DNA of 64,000 nucleotides from Candidatus Mycobacterium wuenschmannii (GCF_030252325.1 NZ_CP126981.1:5038434-5102433), one strand, 5' to 3'. Positions 8,767 through 17,482 are shown, counted from the first letter of the stretch. A program made the numbers and translations. Notes: generated by a model from the sequence alone, not told the origin.

Positions 8767-9222
8767 ATGGCGCATACGTTCCGTCGGGCTGCAGTCCTGT
8801 TGCCCCTGCTGTTCGCGGCCATAGCACTAGCGGCTCCCGCAGTTGCGGACTCGACCGAGGACTTCCCGATTCCTCGTCGCATCATCCAAACGCCTTGCGA
8901 CGCAGAGCAGTATCTAGCCGCCGCGCGCGACACCAGCCCGGTGTACTTCGACCGCTACATGCGCGACAAGAGCAATCGTCCTGCTGACGTGCAGCAGTCC
9001 GCGGTCGACCGGATCCACTGGTTCTTCTCGCTCGACTCGGCGGGGCGGCGTCAGTACTCCGAAGACACCGCCACGAACGTCTACTACGAGCAGGTCGCCA
9101 CCCACTGGGGTAATTGGGCCAAAATCTTCTTCCACAACAAAGGCGTCGTCGCGAAAGCGACTGAGGTGTGCGAAAACTACCCGCGTGGCGATATGTCGGT
9201 ATGGAATTGGCTCGCGGGCTGA
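8767..9222 (+). CDS. Secreted DUF5078-like protein
   Basis: 151 residues starting at the ATG following GGAGGA (8758-8763); another in-frame ATG at 8737 lacks a ribosome site. Residues 1-27 are a typical Sec signal peptide (basic start, long hydrophobic core, AVA-DS cleavage region). The mature part has two Cys residues (TPCDAEQYL and EVCENYP) that could form a disulfide, and many aromatic residues ([29 protein letters not shown]). This pattern matches a mycobacterial secreted family (DUF5078, from memory) of unknown function. Confidence 0.78.
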   Translation: MAHTFRRAAVLLPLLFAAIALAAPAVADSTEDFPIPRRIIQTPCDAEQYLAAARDTSPVYFDRYMRDKSNRPADVQQSAVDRIHWFFSLDSAGRRQYSEDTATNVYYEQVATHWGNWAKIFFHNKGVVAKATEVCENYPRGDMSVWNWLAG

Positions 9223-9267
9223 CTTGGGCTATGCCGCAGCGCTTTTCACACGTAAGCACGCGCTGAG

Positions 9268-9777
9268 GTGGCCGATTTCGATCCGGACATTCTTGCTCCA
9301 GAGCTGAACGTTGTCTTCTGTGGATTGAATCTCGCCGCAAGCGCGATGCAGGACGGCTACAACTTCTCGCACTGCAACAACCGGTTCTGGCCGGTCCTGC
9401 ATTTGGCCGGCTTCACCGATGTTCGCCTGAAGCCGGCCGACGAGCGTCGCCTGTTGGATTACGGATGCGGTGTGACCGCGGTTGTCCGGCGGCCGACGAG
9501 GCGGGCCAGCGAGATCTCTCCCGACGAATTCCGCTGCGCGCAGCCTGAATTCGAGGACAAGATTCGACGCTACCAGCCACGGGCGGTGGCGTTTCTCGGA
9601 AAACGGGCTCTGGCCTGCATGATCGGCAGGCCCGATATCCCATGGGGCCGATACTCGCCCGGCTTCGCGGGTGCACAGGCGTGGGTGCTGCCGAACCCGA
9701 GCGGCTTGAACATCGGCTTCTCGCTCGAGCAGCTGGTCGACGCATACAGCGAGTTGCGTCAGTGCCTCCTGCCGTGA
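9268..9777 (+). CDS. mug: G/U mismatch-specific DNA glycosylase (Mug family)
   Basis: 169 residues, the size of E. coli Mug. The N-terminal active-site motif reads GLNLAAS (residues 19-25; GINPGLSS in E. coli, where the Asn activates water) and the second motif is NPSGLN (143-148). The segment NNRFWPVLHLAGF is also characteristic. The enzyme removes uracil or ethenocytosine opposite guanine in base-excision repair. The GTG start has only a weak ribosome site (TGAG). It stands alone between a secreted protein gene and a small membrane protein gene. Confidence 0.88.
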   Translation: MADFDPDILAPELNVVFCGLNLAASAMQDGYNFSHCNNRFWPVLHLAGFTDVRLKPADERRLLDYGCGVTAVVRRPTRRASEISPDEFRCAQPEFEDKIRRYQPRAVAFLGKRALACMIGRPDIPWGRYSPGFAGAQAWVLPNPSGLNIGFSLEQLVDAYSELRQCLLP

Positions 9778-9810
9778 CGGCAACGACATACGACTACCCT
9801 CAGGCAGAAC

Positions 9811-10038
9811 ATGAGAAGACGTGGTTTCGCACCGGTCGCCGTCATCGCGGTCGTCGTCGTGGCGCTGTTGTGGTCCCTGTACCAGCACTACTTCGGACAG
9901 AGCAAGCTCGAACGCTGCGTCGAAGCCCAAGCCAAACACTTCTACGCGACGCCCGAGGGCAAAGAACTGCACAGCCACGGCACCGACCCGCCACGCGAGC
10001 TCTTCGTGCTCGAGTGCAATCAGCTCGGCATCAAGTAA
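9811..10038 (+). CDS. Small membrane-anchored or exported protein
   Basis: 75 residues. After MRRRG comes a hydrophobic helix (residues about 7-24), then a hydrophilic domain with two Cys residues (ERCVEAQAKHF and VLECNQLGIK) that could pair outside the membrane. The length and topology suggest a small single-span protein with its C-terminus outside. No family recognised. It begins 33 bases after the mug stop and may be co-transcribed with it. Confidence 0.6.
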   Translation: MRRRGFAPVAVIAVVVVALLWSLYQHYFGQSKLERCVEAQAKHFYATPEGKELHSHGTDPPRELFVLECNQLGIK

Positions 10039-10063
10039 CTGCTCAACGACCTCGCTGAGCGCC

Positions 10064-10104
10064 GCAGATTAATTAATTCTGATTTGCGAAAAATCTGCTA
10101 GAGT
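10064..10104 (+). promoter_or_regulatory. Promoter and possible operator of the NAD recycling operon
   Basis: An AT-rich island precedes the PRPP-synthetase-like gene. A candidate -35 (TTCTGA, 10077-10082) and -10 (TAGAGT, 10099-10104) are 16 bases apart. The -10 ends six bases before the ATG at 10111, which would give a leaderless mRNA, as is common in mycobacteria. GCAGATT (10064-10070) and AATCTGC (10092-10098) form an inverted repeat, and TTAATTAA sits in between. These could be the binding site of the NrtR-like regulator encoded downstream. Confidence 0.45.
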
Positions 10105-10110
10105 CGGCGA

Positions 10111-11007
10111 ATGCTCGATCTCCGATACACGTTCCACGCGCTCGGACGTGACAATCAACTGCAGAGCCAGACGCTGGAAGTGTTCGCCTATCCGATGGGT
10201 GATCTGACCGTCCGGCAGACCCCAGAAGCGGATCTGGTGACCGGCACCGTCCAGGTGCTGCAGGTCAACGGCACCGCCGTCGACTGGGCGCTGGTCCGCG
10301 AATGGGCCGCCGTGGCCGAGGATTTGTTCCCGCACCAGCGCCGAGCGCTCGCGTTGCCCTATCTGCCCAGTGCACGCGGCGACAAGGACATCCCGAACCC
10401 CGCCGTCGTCAACGCGACTTTCGCGGCCAGTTCCGGCATCACCGACATCATCGCCGTCGACCCGCACAGCCCCGTCTGGCTGACCGCCCTAAAGGCCGCC
10501 AACCCGACGATCCGCGAGCACCTGCTGCCCATGCCGGACATCGTCGGGCGAGCAGTGCTGCCGGACGGACGACCCCTCGGCGTCATCAGCCCCGACAAGG
10601 GCGCGGTCCGGCGGGCCACTGACGTCGCCACCGCACTCAAGGTGCCGGTGTTCGTCGCGAGCAAGAATCGTGATCCGCGAACCGGGCACCTGTCGAATTA
10701 CTCCTTCGAGGCCGACCTGGCCGCCGGTCGCTACCTCGTTGTCGACGACATCTTCGACGGCGGTGGCACTTTCGCTCTGTTGGCCGGCGCCGTGCCCGAC
10801 GGGGTGGAACTCGACCTGTGGGTCACCCACGGCGGGTTCACCAAACCTGACCACTCGGCCGAAGCTCGCAAGCCCTACCGGCGTATCTACACGACCGACT
10901 CGCTCGGCTCCGCGGTCGCAGCGGGCTTGCGCGACAACCAGATTCAGGTGACACCGCTGCTGCCGTGGATCACCGAAGCCGTGCGCGAGATCGGGGAGGG
11001 ACGATGA
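10111..11007 (+). CDS. Ribose-phosphate pyrophosphokinase-like protein, NAD salvage
   Basis: 298 residues, close to PRPP synthetases. It keeps the substrate-binding segment YLPSARGDKD, the ISPDKGAVRRA motif, and VVDDIFDGGGTFALLAGA, the PRPP loop region (normally VDDxxxTGGT). The Thr and second Gly of the canonical loop differ, so this is a divergent member. It probably supplies PRPP for the nicotinamide phosphoribosyltransferase encoded next, whose start overlaps this stop by ATGA. Coupling of a prs-like gene to nadV is a known NAD-recycling arrangement. No ribosome site is seen, consistent with a leaderless transcript. Confidence 0.87.
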   Translation: MLDLRYTFHALGRDNQLQSQTLEVFAYPMGDLTVRQTPEADLVTGTVQVLQVNGTAVDWALVREWAAVAEDLFPHQRRALALPYLPSARGDKDIPNPAVVNATFAASSGITDIIAVDPHSPVWLTALKAANPTIREHLLPMPDIVGRAVLPDGRPLGVISPDKGAVRRATDVATALKVPVFVASKNRDPRTGHLSNYSFEADLAAGRYLVVDDIFDGGGTFALLAGAVPDGVELDLWVTHGGFTKPDHSAEARKPYRRIYTTDSLGSAVAAGLRDNQIQVTPLLPWITEAVREIGEGR

Positions 11008-12503
11008 GCGTTCTCGAGACTTTGTTGGCGACCGACGCCTACAAACTGGATCACCGCAGGCAGTATCCGAATGGCACCGAGGTGGTGTTCTCCAACCTCA
11101 CCGCGCGCGGCACCCGGATCCCGGACGTCGAGGTGACCGTGTTCTTCGGGCTGCAGGCGCTGCTCGCTCAGCTCACCGACCGGTGGGATGAGTTCTTCCG
11201 CCTCGACGCGGCGGCGCTGGACGCCGTGCTTGCGGAGTACGACCAGTTCGTCACCGCACTACTCGGCACCAATGAGGTCGGCACCGACCACTTCCGGGTG
11301 CTCCACCAGATCGGGCACCTTCCGCTGCGCGTCAAGGCATTTCGTGAGGGCTCCCTGGTTCCACTGCGGGTGCCGTACTTCACCGTCGAGAACACCGACG
11401 CCCGGGTGTTCTGGCTGACCAACTATTTGGAGACCGAGTTGTCCGCGGAGTTGTGGCAGCCGATCACCAGCGCGACCCTGGCGTGGCGCAACCGCGCGTT
11501 ACTCGACGAGCGCGCGGCGGCATCCGGCGATCCCGCCATGGTCGACTATCAGGGCCACGACTTCAGTTGCCGTGGGATGGCGGGCATCCACGCGGCCGCG
11601 GCCAGCAGCGCCGGCCACCTGATCAGCTTCCGTGGCACCGACACGCTGTCGGCGGTCTTGTTCGTCGACCGGTATTACCCGGGAGACAACGGAATTGTGG
11701 CGGGGTCCTGCCCGGCCACCGAACACAGCGTCATGTGCGCCGGTGGCCGCGACACGGAGTTCGAGACATTCGAACGACTGCTCGACCTCTACCCGAATGG
11801 GACGCTGTCCATCGTCTCCGACACCTACGACCTGTGGCAGGTCTGTACGGACTTCCTGCCCCGACTCAAGGATCGGATCCTGGCGCGGAACGGCAAGCTC
11901 GTGATCCGGCCCGACAGTGGGGATCCCGAGCGGATCCTGTGCGGTGATCCGAGTGCTCCGGAGGGTAGCCCGGCACGACGGGGTGTGGTGAACCTGCTCG
12001 CCCACGAGTTCGGCACTGTCGAGAACGTCAAAGGGTACCGCGATCTCGACCCGCATGTCGGCGCCATCTACGGCGACTCGATCACTTACGAACGCGCCGA
12101 TGCGATCACCGCGAACCTGATGCGGCAGGGATTCGCCTCTACCGCAGTCATTTTCGGCTACGGCAGCTACACCTACCAGTACCAGACCCGTGACACCTTC
12201 AAGATGGCGATGAAGGCAACCTGGGTCCAGATAGACGGTGTCGGCTCTGACATCCAGAAAGACCCGGTCACCGACGACGGCACGAAGAAGTCCGCCACCG
12301 GCCGGCTGGCCGTGCGACGCAACGTGGCCGGCCGCCCGTACCTGATCGAACACGCGGACGCCGAGCAGGAGGCCGACCAGGAGCTCCAGCTGGTCTACGA
12401 GAACGGAAAGCTGTTGCGGCAGCAGTCCTTCGCCGATGTCCGGGAAACACTTCGGCACGAGACCGAGTTGTATCTGCGTCGCGACCATGCCGCGAAAGCG
12501 TAA
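11004..12503 (+). CDS. nadV: Nicotinamide phosphoribosyltransferase (NAMPT/NadV)
   Basis: 499 residues, normal for NAMPT. Recognisable segments are LLATDAYKLDHRRQYPNGT at the start, DYQGHDFSCRGMAG, the YYPGDNGIVAGS-CPATEHSVM region, IVSDTYDLWQV, KLVIRPDSGDPERIL, IYGDSITYERAD, and MAMKATWVQIDG near the C-terminus. The enzyme joins nicotinamide and PRPP to form NMN, bypassing deamidation in NAD recycling. ATG at 11004 overlaps the upstream stop, with GGGGAGGG as ribosome site. The stop (TAATG) overlaps the start of the regulator gene by one base. Confidence 0.95.
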   Translation: MSVLETLLATDAYKLDHRRQYPNGTEVVFSNLTARGTRIPDVEVTVFFGLQALLAQLTDRWDEFFRLDAAALDAVLAEYDQFVTALLGTNEVGTDHFRVLHQIGHLPLRVKAFREGSLVPLRVPYFTVENTDARVFWLTNYLETELSAELWQPITSATLAWRNRALLDERAAASGDPAMVDYQGHDFSCRGMAGIHAAAASSAGHLISFRGTDTLSAVLFVDRYYPGDNGIVAGSCPATEHSVMCAGGRDTEFETFERLLDLYPNGTLSIVSDTYDLWQVCTDFLPRLKDRILARNGKLVIRPDSGDPERILCGDPSAPEGSPARRGVVNLLAHEFGTVENVKGYRDLDPHVGAIYGDSITYERADAITANLMRQGFASTAVIFGYGSYTYQYQTRDTFKMAMKATWVQIDGVGSDIQKDPVTDDGTKKSATGRLAVRRNVAGRPYLIEHADAEQEADQELQLVYENGKLLRQQSFADVRETLRHETELYLRRDHAAKA

Positions 12504-13177
12504 TGACGATGTCGCTGCGCGAAACCAATCTCGCCTACCGGGACGGTGAACATCCCGTCCACGGAACATGGCTGTCGGTGGACGTGGTGGCGTTGACCGA
12601 GGACGCTGACGCGGTGCGCGTCGCGCTCATTACCCGTAACAGCCGGCCGCACCAAGGCGCGACCACGCTGCCGGGCGGGCTGCTGGCGGCGTGGGACCAG
12701 GAGACGGTTGAGCAGGCCGCCCACCGCATCGTCCGGGAGAAGGCCGGTGTCGAGATCGCCGGTGGCGTAGCCATTCTCGACGTCGTCAGCGATCCAGGTC
12801 GCGACGAACGAGGGCACACGGTGTCGATCGTCGTCGGTGCCCGGGTTCCCGCCGACACCCCCGGCGCCGTGCTGGTCGAGGATCTTCCCGATGACATGCC
12901 GTTCGGACACTCGGCGATGGTCCGCGCAGCGTTGGCCAAGATCGGCACCGGGTTGTTCTCCGACCCGGCGCTGACCTACGCGCTGGTGGGCGACACCACC
13001 ACGATGGGTGAGGTGATGGCGCTGGCTCGTGCGTGCGATCCGACTTCCAGTGGCAGCACCATCGGCTCGCGGCTTCGCCGGTGCGGCATGTACGAGGCGG
13101 CCGCCGACCGCAGCCGTAAGCGCGAAACCGGAGCCGGTCGGCCGGCGCTGGTGTTCACCAGGGTCGTCGAAGCCTGA
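12503..13177 (+). CDS. nrtR: NrtR-like Nudix transcriptional regulator
   Basis: 224 residues. Residues about 20-140 form a Nudix fold with a degenerate Nudix box (TLPGGLLAAWDQETVEQAAH then REKAG), which lacks the full REUXEE signature, so hydrolase activity is unlikely. The C-terminal part (about 145-222) is the winged-helix found in NrtR proteins (ALTYALVGDTTTMGEVMALA, GSRLRRCGMYE). NrtR proteins sense ADP-ribose or related products and repress NAD genes. Its position as the last gene of the prs-like/nadV operon argues for autoregulation. An ATG at 12509 is an alternative start. Confidence 0.85.
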   Translation: MTMSLRETNLAYRDGEHPVHGTWLSVDVVALTEDADAVRVALITRNSRPHQGATTLPGGLLAAWDQETVEQAAHRIVREKAGVEIAGGVAILDVVSDPGRDERGHTVSIVVGARVPADTPGAVLVEDLPDDMPFGHSAMVRAALAKIGTGLFSDPALTYALVGDTTTMGEVMALARACDPTSSGSTIGSRLRRCGMYEAAADRSRKRETGAGRPALVFTRVVEA

Positions 13178-13251
13178 GTCGGCGCAAAAGCCCTCCAACT
13201 CGTTGGTCCTGAAGGTGATACTGGAACATTCCCGGCTGGTTGGAGTGACAC

Positions 13252-14490
13252 ATGACGACACACGAACTGCTGCACGGGTTCGATTTCACCGACCCCGACG
13301 TGTACGCCAGTCGGCTGCCGACCGAGGAACTGCGGGTGCTGCGGAACTCCGCGCCCGTCTGGTGGAATGAGCAGCTCCCGGGTGTTGGCGGCTTCACCGA
13401 CGGCGGGTACTGGGTGGTGAGTCGACACCGCGATATTCGGGAGGTCTCTCGGCACAGCGACGTGTATTCCAGCGCCGAGAATTGCATTGTGCCGCGGTAC
13501 GTCGATGAAGATGCGGCCCACGGACAGATCGAGGCCGGCCGGTTCTCGATGATCAACATGGACGCCCCGCAGCACACCCGGATGCGCAAGATCGTGGCGC
13601 GCGGGTTCACCCCACGCGCGGTCGACCTACTGCGCGCCGACTTGACGGAACGGGCTCGCCGGATCGTGACGGAGGCGGCAACGGCCGGTTCCGGAGACTT
13701 CGTTGCGCAGGTTGCCAGCGAGCTGCCGCTGCAAGCGATCGCCGGACTCATCGGGGTTCCGTTCGAGGACCGATCGAAGCTGTTTCACTGGACCAACAAC
13801 ATGGTCGGCGACGAGGACCCCGAGTTCGCCGGAGCACCGGCCCTGGAGTCGGCAGCGGAGCTGATGTTCTACGGCATGCAGCTTGCGGCCCATAAGGCGG
13901 ACCATCCCGGCGACGACATCGTCACGCGGCTGATCACCGCCGACGTCGACGGCCACAAGCTCTCCGATGAAGAGTTCGGACTGTTCATGGTGACTCTGAC
14001 GGTCGCGGGCAACGAGACGACTCGCAACTCGATCACCCAGGGGATGATGGCGTTCGCCGACAATCCCGATCAGTGGGAGATCTTCAAAGCGCACCGCCCG
14101 GCGACCACCGCGGACGAGATCATCCGATGGGCAACGCCGATCACGGCGTTCCAGCGCACCGCGTCGCGTGACGTGGACCTTGCCGGCGTACCGATCAAGC
14201 GTGGCCAGCGCCTGGCGTTGTTCTACCGTTCGGCCAATTTCGACGAAGAAGTATTCGACGACCCGTTCTCGTTCAACATATTGCGGGATCCCAACCCGCA
14301 CTTGAGCTTCGGGGGCACCGGCGCCCATTACTGCATGGGCGCCAACTTGGCCAGGCTGACCATCGGGGTGATGTTCGACGCGCTCGCCGACTTGGTTCCC
14401 GACCTCACCGCGGTCGGCTCGCCGGACCGGTTGCGGTCGGGCTGGCTGAACGGGATCAAGCACTGGCAGGTGGACTACGGGCGCAACTAG
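13252..14490 (+). CDS. Cytochrome P450, CYP125 family (steroid side-chain hydroxylase type)
   Basis: 412 residues. The sequence is very close to CYP125A1 (GFDFTDPDVYASRLP, MDAPQHTRMRKIV, AGNETTRNSITQGMMAF, LRSGWLNGIKHWQVDY). Catalytic features are intact: I-helix AGNETT, K-helix EIIRW, and haem loop FGGTGAHYCMG with Cys361. CYP125 enzymes oxidise the terminal side-chain carbon of cholesterol or cholestenone. M. smegmatis has more than one CYP125, and the lack of other cholesterol genes here suggests a paralogue rather than the main cholesterol-cluster copy. GGAG precedes the ATG. The convergent protease gene ends seven bases beyond its stop. Confidence 0.92.
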   Translation: MTTHELLHGFDFTDPDVYASRLPTEELRVLRNSAPVWWNEQLPGVGGFTDGGYWVVSRHRDIREVSRHSDVYSSAENCIVPRYVDEDAAHGQIEAGRFSMINMDAPQHTRMRKIVARGFTPRAVDLLRADLTERARRIVTEAATAGSGDFVAQVASELPLQAIAGLIGVPFEDRSKLFHWTNNMVGDEDPEFAGAPALESAAELMFYGMQLAAHKADHPGDDIVTRLITADVDGHKLSDEEFGLFMVTLTVAGNETTRNSITQGMMAFADNPDQWEIFKAHRPATTADEIIRWATPITAFQRTASRDVDLAGVPIKRGQRLALFYRSANFDEEVFDDPFSFNILRDPNPHLSFGGTGAHYCMGANLARLTIGVMFDALADLVPDLTAVGSPDRLRSGWLNGIKHWQVDYGRN

Positions 14491-14496
14491 GCGGGC

Positions 14497-15222
14497 TCAG
14501 GCGTCAAGGCGCAGGTGCCAGCGGGTCAGCCACGGACCGATCAGCTGTGCGACCGTCCCGCCGTCGTCGCCGTCGCGAATCGTGATGCCGACCGGGGTGG
14601 CGGTGCCGTCGGCGTTGCGGACGTAGACCGGCCCGCCCGAGTCGCCCTCGGTCACATGCGCGTCGAACCGGACTGTGGTGGGCCGTAGTTCGACGATCGG
14701 CCCGCATTCCGGACCGCCGCGTCGTGGTCCACTGATCAGGCCGAAATGGCACAGCTGCTGCCCCTTGACCAGTCGCGTCTCCTCGACGGGTCGGACAATC
14801 GGGCGAACTCCGATGATCCGGGCGTCGGTCGGCACCGGGGGCCCGGGTGTCGCATTGCCGATGCCGAGCACGGCGATGTCCTCGTCCTCGCCGTGCTCGC
14901 CGCCAAGGGCCTTATGGGTGAACGCCCCCACAATCTGAAATCCCTTGGCCTGGTTGAAGAACGTGACATCGCCGCCGTCGTCGCAGTGGCCCGCGGTGAG
15001 GAGGCCGGGCTGCCCGTTGCCGTCATGGATGAGCCACCCGGCCGTGCAGGTGTCGACGGGTTGGTTGTCGGCGTCGTAGATGCCGATGCCGACGCCGGGG
15101 GAGAGTGCGGGGGACGGGTGGTGGCTCAGGTCGAAGTCAGGTGGTGGCTCGGCGATCGCGGGCGAGGCAAAGTCGATGCTGCACAACAGGATTGCCGCGG
15201 TCGCGAGGGCGGCTCGTCTCAA
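14497..15222 (-). CDS. Secreted trypsin-like (S1) serine protease
   Basis: 241 residues from a TTG at 15222, chosen because it opens a proper signal peptide (RRAALATAAILLCSIDFASPAIA) and overlaps the SDR stop as TTGA; the longer open frame upstream is the antisense of the SDR gene. The catalytic triad is visible: LTAGHC (His), EDEDIAVLGIG (Asp) and TEGDSGGPVYV (Ser). Four Cys residues in the mature part could form disulfides. It belongs to a mycobacterial group of small exported chymotrypsin-fold proteases without a PDZ domain. It is the second gene of an operon with the SDR. Substrate unknown. Confidence 0.85.
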   Translation of the reverse strand: MRRAALATAAILLCSIDFASPAIAEPPPDFDLSHHPSPALSPGVGIGIYDADNQPVDTCTAGWLIHDGNGQPGLLTAGHCDDGGDVTFFNQAKGFQIVGAFTHKALGGEHGEDEDIAVLGIGNATPGPPVPTDARIIGVRPIVRPVEETRLVKGQQLCHFGLISGPRRGGPECGPIVELRPTTVRFDAHVTEGDSGGPVYVRNADGTATPVGITIRDGDDGGTVAQLIGPWLTRWHLRLDA

Positions 15223-15965
15223 CGCTCGAGGTCTTTCCGGGGGGTGTCCGCGGTGACGCCGCCGTCGACGACGAATTCCGCGCCCGTCGAGTACGACGAC
15301 TCGTCGCTGGCCAGGAAGAGGACGAAGTTGGACACCTCGATCGGCTCGGCGGGACGGCCGAGCGCCGACTTCACGATGTCGTCGGGAAAATGCGCCGTCA
15401 TCGGTGTGCGCACCAGCCCGGGATGAATCGAGTTGACCCGGATGTTGTAGCGCCCCAGCTCGAGTGCAGTGGATTTGGTCAGCCCGCGAACCGCCCATTT
15501 GGAGGCGACGTAGGCGTGCGCGAACGGCGCCCCGCGCAACCCCTCGATCGAGGAGATGTTGATGATCGAGCCTCCGGCGGCGTCGATCATCGCGTCGACC
15601 ACGGCCTGGGTGCCCAGAAACGTGCCGGTCAGGTTGACGTCCAGGGTATGGCGCCAGCGCTCGAGTTCGAACTTGCGCAACGTCTTTCGGCCCGACACAC
15701 CGGCATTGTTCACCAGGACATTGAGCCGACCGAACCTACTCACGGTCTCGCCGACCGCGGCCGTCCACTGGTCCGGCTGAGTGACATCGAGATGCACGTA
15801 ATGCGCGCAGTCGCCGAGTTCGGCTGCGACGGAACGACCTTCGTCGTCGAGTACGTCGCCGATGACGACCTTGGCGCCCTCGCTCAGCAGCAGCCGGGCG
15901 TGTTCGGCGCCCATCCCACGGGCGCCGCCGGTGATCAGCGCGACTTTGCTGTCAACCCGTCCCAC
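15219..15965 (-). CDS. SDR, 3alpha/20beta-hydroxysteroid dehydrogenase (FabG3) type
   Basis: 248 residues. Classical SDR with TGGARGMG (NAD-binding loop), NNAG, catalytic Ser in NISSIEGLRG, and YVASK. It strongly resembles M. tuberculosis FabG3 (Rv2002): YVHLDVTQP, SIINISSIEGL, VRGLTKSTALELG, RVNSIHPGLV.TPMT and LASDESSYSTGAEFVVDGG. That enzyme is a 3alpha,20beta-hydroxysteroid dehydrogenase. The nearby CYP125 fits a role in steroid conversion. The stop overlaps the TTG start of the protease gene. Confidence 0.88.
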   Translation of the reverse strand: MGRVDSKVALITGGARGMGAEHARLLLSEGAKVVIGDVLDDEGRSVAAELGDCAHYVHLDVTQPDQWTAAVGETVSRFGRLNVLVNNAGVSGRKTLRKFELERWRHTLDVNLTGTFLGTQAVVDAMIDAAGGSIINISSIEGLRGAPFAHAYVASKWAVRGLTKSTALELGRYNIRVNSIHPGLVRTPMTAHFPDDIVKSALGRPAEPIEVSNFVLFLASDESSYSTGAEFVVDGGVTADTPRKDLER

Positions 15966-15983
15966 TGGAGTACGCCTGGCGGA

Positions 15984-16235
15984 TCAGCCGCCGTAGGTCG
16001 GTCCCTGGACGCCGTTGGTCCATGTCGTCGACTTGTTGCCGACTGTGCAGGTTTCCTGCAACTGCGCGTCCTGCCCGAAATGCGCGCTCACCTGGCTCTG
16101 GGTGTACTGCCCGCCCTCCGCCTTGCACTTGTCCTCGACGTCAGTCGCGTGAGCCAACGGGGCGGCCAGGATCATCGCCGCCGCCGAGATGCCGAAAGCG
16201 GCTGCGGGGAAGGCGCGAAAAACCGGTCGTTTCAT
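15984..16235 (-). CDS. Small secreted protein with two cysteines
   Basis: 83 residues: signal peptide (residues 1-30, ending AAPLAHA-TD) and a mature domain of about 53 residues with two Cys (EDKCKAEGG, QETCTVGNK) that may form one disulfide. GGAGAAAC directly precedes the ATG. This resembles a widespread family of tiny exported mycobacterial proteins of unknown role. It lies 18 bases upstream of the SDR start and may lead the SDR-protease operon. Confidence 0.78.
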   Translation of the reverse strand: MKRPVFRAFPAAAFGISAAAMILAAPLAHATDVEDKCKAEGGQYTQSQVSAHFGQDAQLQETCTVGNKSTTWTNGVQGPTYGG

Positions 16236-16305
16236 GTTTCTCCATTGCTCTGCGTTACTGACTCGGCCAGCTTACCGGCTCGCCACGGGGCCGATCGGGA
16301 GTCGA

Positions 16306-17022
16306 TCAGGCCGGCGGCGTCGGGGTCATCGACCCGATGGAGTAGGTCTCGTGGCCGGTCGGGTAGCCGCCGCCGTCAGTGGCGATGTGGACGTGGTCGT
16401 AATGGTTGGCGGTCTCGTTGCCGAGATTCGCGGTCCAGCTGGGCTTGCCCAGGCCGGGGTAGATCTTCTGCCGCCAGATCACGTGGTCGATGCCCCAGCG
16501 CTTGGCGTTGGCCAGCGCATACCCGGCGATCTGGTCGCCGAGTTCGATGCCCTCGGGGGAGTTGTGGTTCGGGATCATCACGTCGATCGCCAGCCCGTTG
16601 GGGTGCCACCGCAGCGCGTCCTGCCGGAATCCGCCGATGGTGCTGATCTGCGGAAACAGCAGGCTGATGGCGCGCGCGGCCCAGATGGTCTTGACCTGCA
16701 AGCCGCTCTCGGGCGCGACGCCGACGGGTAGGGCGAACGTGAAATTCTGCGCGGAGGTGGGTGCGTCGGCGGTCAGGGCCTTCAGTTCCTCCGGGCTGGC
16801 CATCCGAAGTGGCGCCGGTGCGGGTGCGGGTGCCGGCTGAGCCGGCGGGGGCGCGGGTTGCTCGTGGGCCACCGGGCTGGCGCTGGGTGCGGACGCCGTC
16901 GGCTTCGCGCTACAGCACGGCGACTCGGTGCTCTGGGCGTAGATCATGCCGGCGGACACCGCGAGGGTCGCGCCGAAAGCCAACCACCGACCCCGCCCGT
17001 TGGATGACCGCTTCGTGCTCAT
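16306..17022 (-). CDS. Exported peptidase M15-like domain protein
   Basis: 238 residues from the ATG at 17022. An N-terminal membrane/signal segment (RWLAFGATLAVSAGMIYA) is followed by a long Ala/Pro-rich linker (residues about 45-75) and a C-terminal domain of about 150 residues. That domain contains HPNGLAIDVMIP and HYDHVHI, the spacing of His, Asp and His-x-His zinc ligands typical of M15/VanY-type carboxypeptidases, and it also resembles the ARB-07466-like domain found in actinobacterial exported proteins. It may cut or bind peptidoglycan. An in-frame GTG three codons earlier is an alternative start. Confidence 0.75.
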   Translation of the reverse strand: MSTKRSSNGRGRWLAFGATLAVSAGMIYAQSTESPCCSAKPTASAPSASPVAHEQPAPPPAQPAPAPAPAPLRMASPEELKALTADAPTSAQNFTFALPVGVAPESGLQVKTIWAARAISLLFPQISTIGGFRQDALRWHPNGLAIDVMIPNHNSPEGIELGDQIAGYALANAKRWGIDHVIWRQKIYPGLGKPSWTANLGNETANHYDHVHIATDGGGYPTGHETYSIGSMTPTPPA

Positions 17023-17086
17023 CCGCAGCACTTTAATGCCTGGTCAGGCGTTGGGAGGCAACTTCGCGCAGGTCGTGTCGCGGCGC

Positions 17087-17482
17087 TCAGTTCACCAGGA
17101 GCACCGGCGAGAACGCGGCGGAGTTTCCCGTGTTGTTGCACGTCACGTTGACGCTGTAACGACCGCCGATGGCCTGGAAAATGATCGTGATCGGCGCCGA
17201 CGGGTGCGGGCCGGTGACACCAATGTCCGCGTCGTAGGGAAACGCGACCGTGCCCATCACGCCCTGCGAGTGATAGTGGCAGAACTCGAACGACCCTTCC
17301 GGGTTGTGCGTGTCAACGACAGTCGCATAGGTCGTCAGCCCACCACCGCTGTAGATGACCTGCATGCTGTTGTCGGAGTTGGTGAAGTACGTCGGGTCAG
17401 TGCCGGCATGCGCCGTCGCGGGGCTGGCGGCCAGCGTCAGAGCCGCCGCCGCAGACGCACACAACGTCCGGGTCGTGTTCAT
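17087..17482 (-). CDS. Secreted hypothetical protein
   Basis: 131 residues from the ATG at 17482, preceded by GGGGA. Residues 1-26 form a signal peptide (TLCASAAAALTLAASPATAHA). The mature part is small and rich in Thr, Gly and aromatic residues, with two Cys (EFCHYHSQG, NVTCNNTGN) and a probable beta-sandwich composition. Family not recognised, although mycobacteria encode many such exported proteins. It forms a same-strand run with the two other exported genes and the SDR-protease pair, possibly one secretome operon. Confidence 0.72.
   Translation of the reverse strand: MNTTRTLCASAAAALTLAASPATAHAGTDPTYFTNSDNSMQVIYSGGGLTTYATVVDTHNPEGSFEFCHYHSQGVMGTVAFPYDADIGVTGPHPSAPITIIFQAIGGRYSVNVTCNNTGNSAAFSPVLLVN

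Noticed and set aside
13191..13251. KstR-type operator upstream of the CYP125-like gene
   Set aside because: No TnnAACnnGTTnnA match was found; GGAACATTCC is only a loose similarity.
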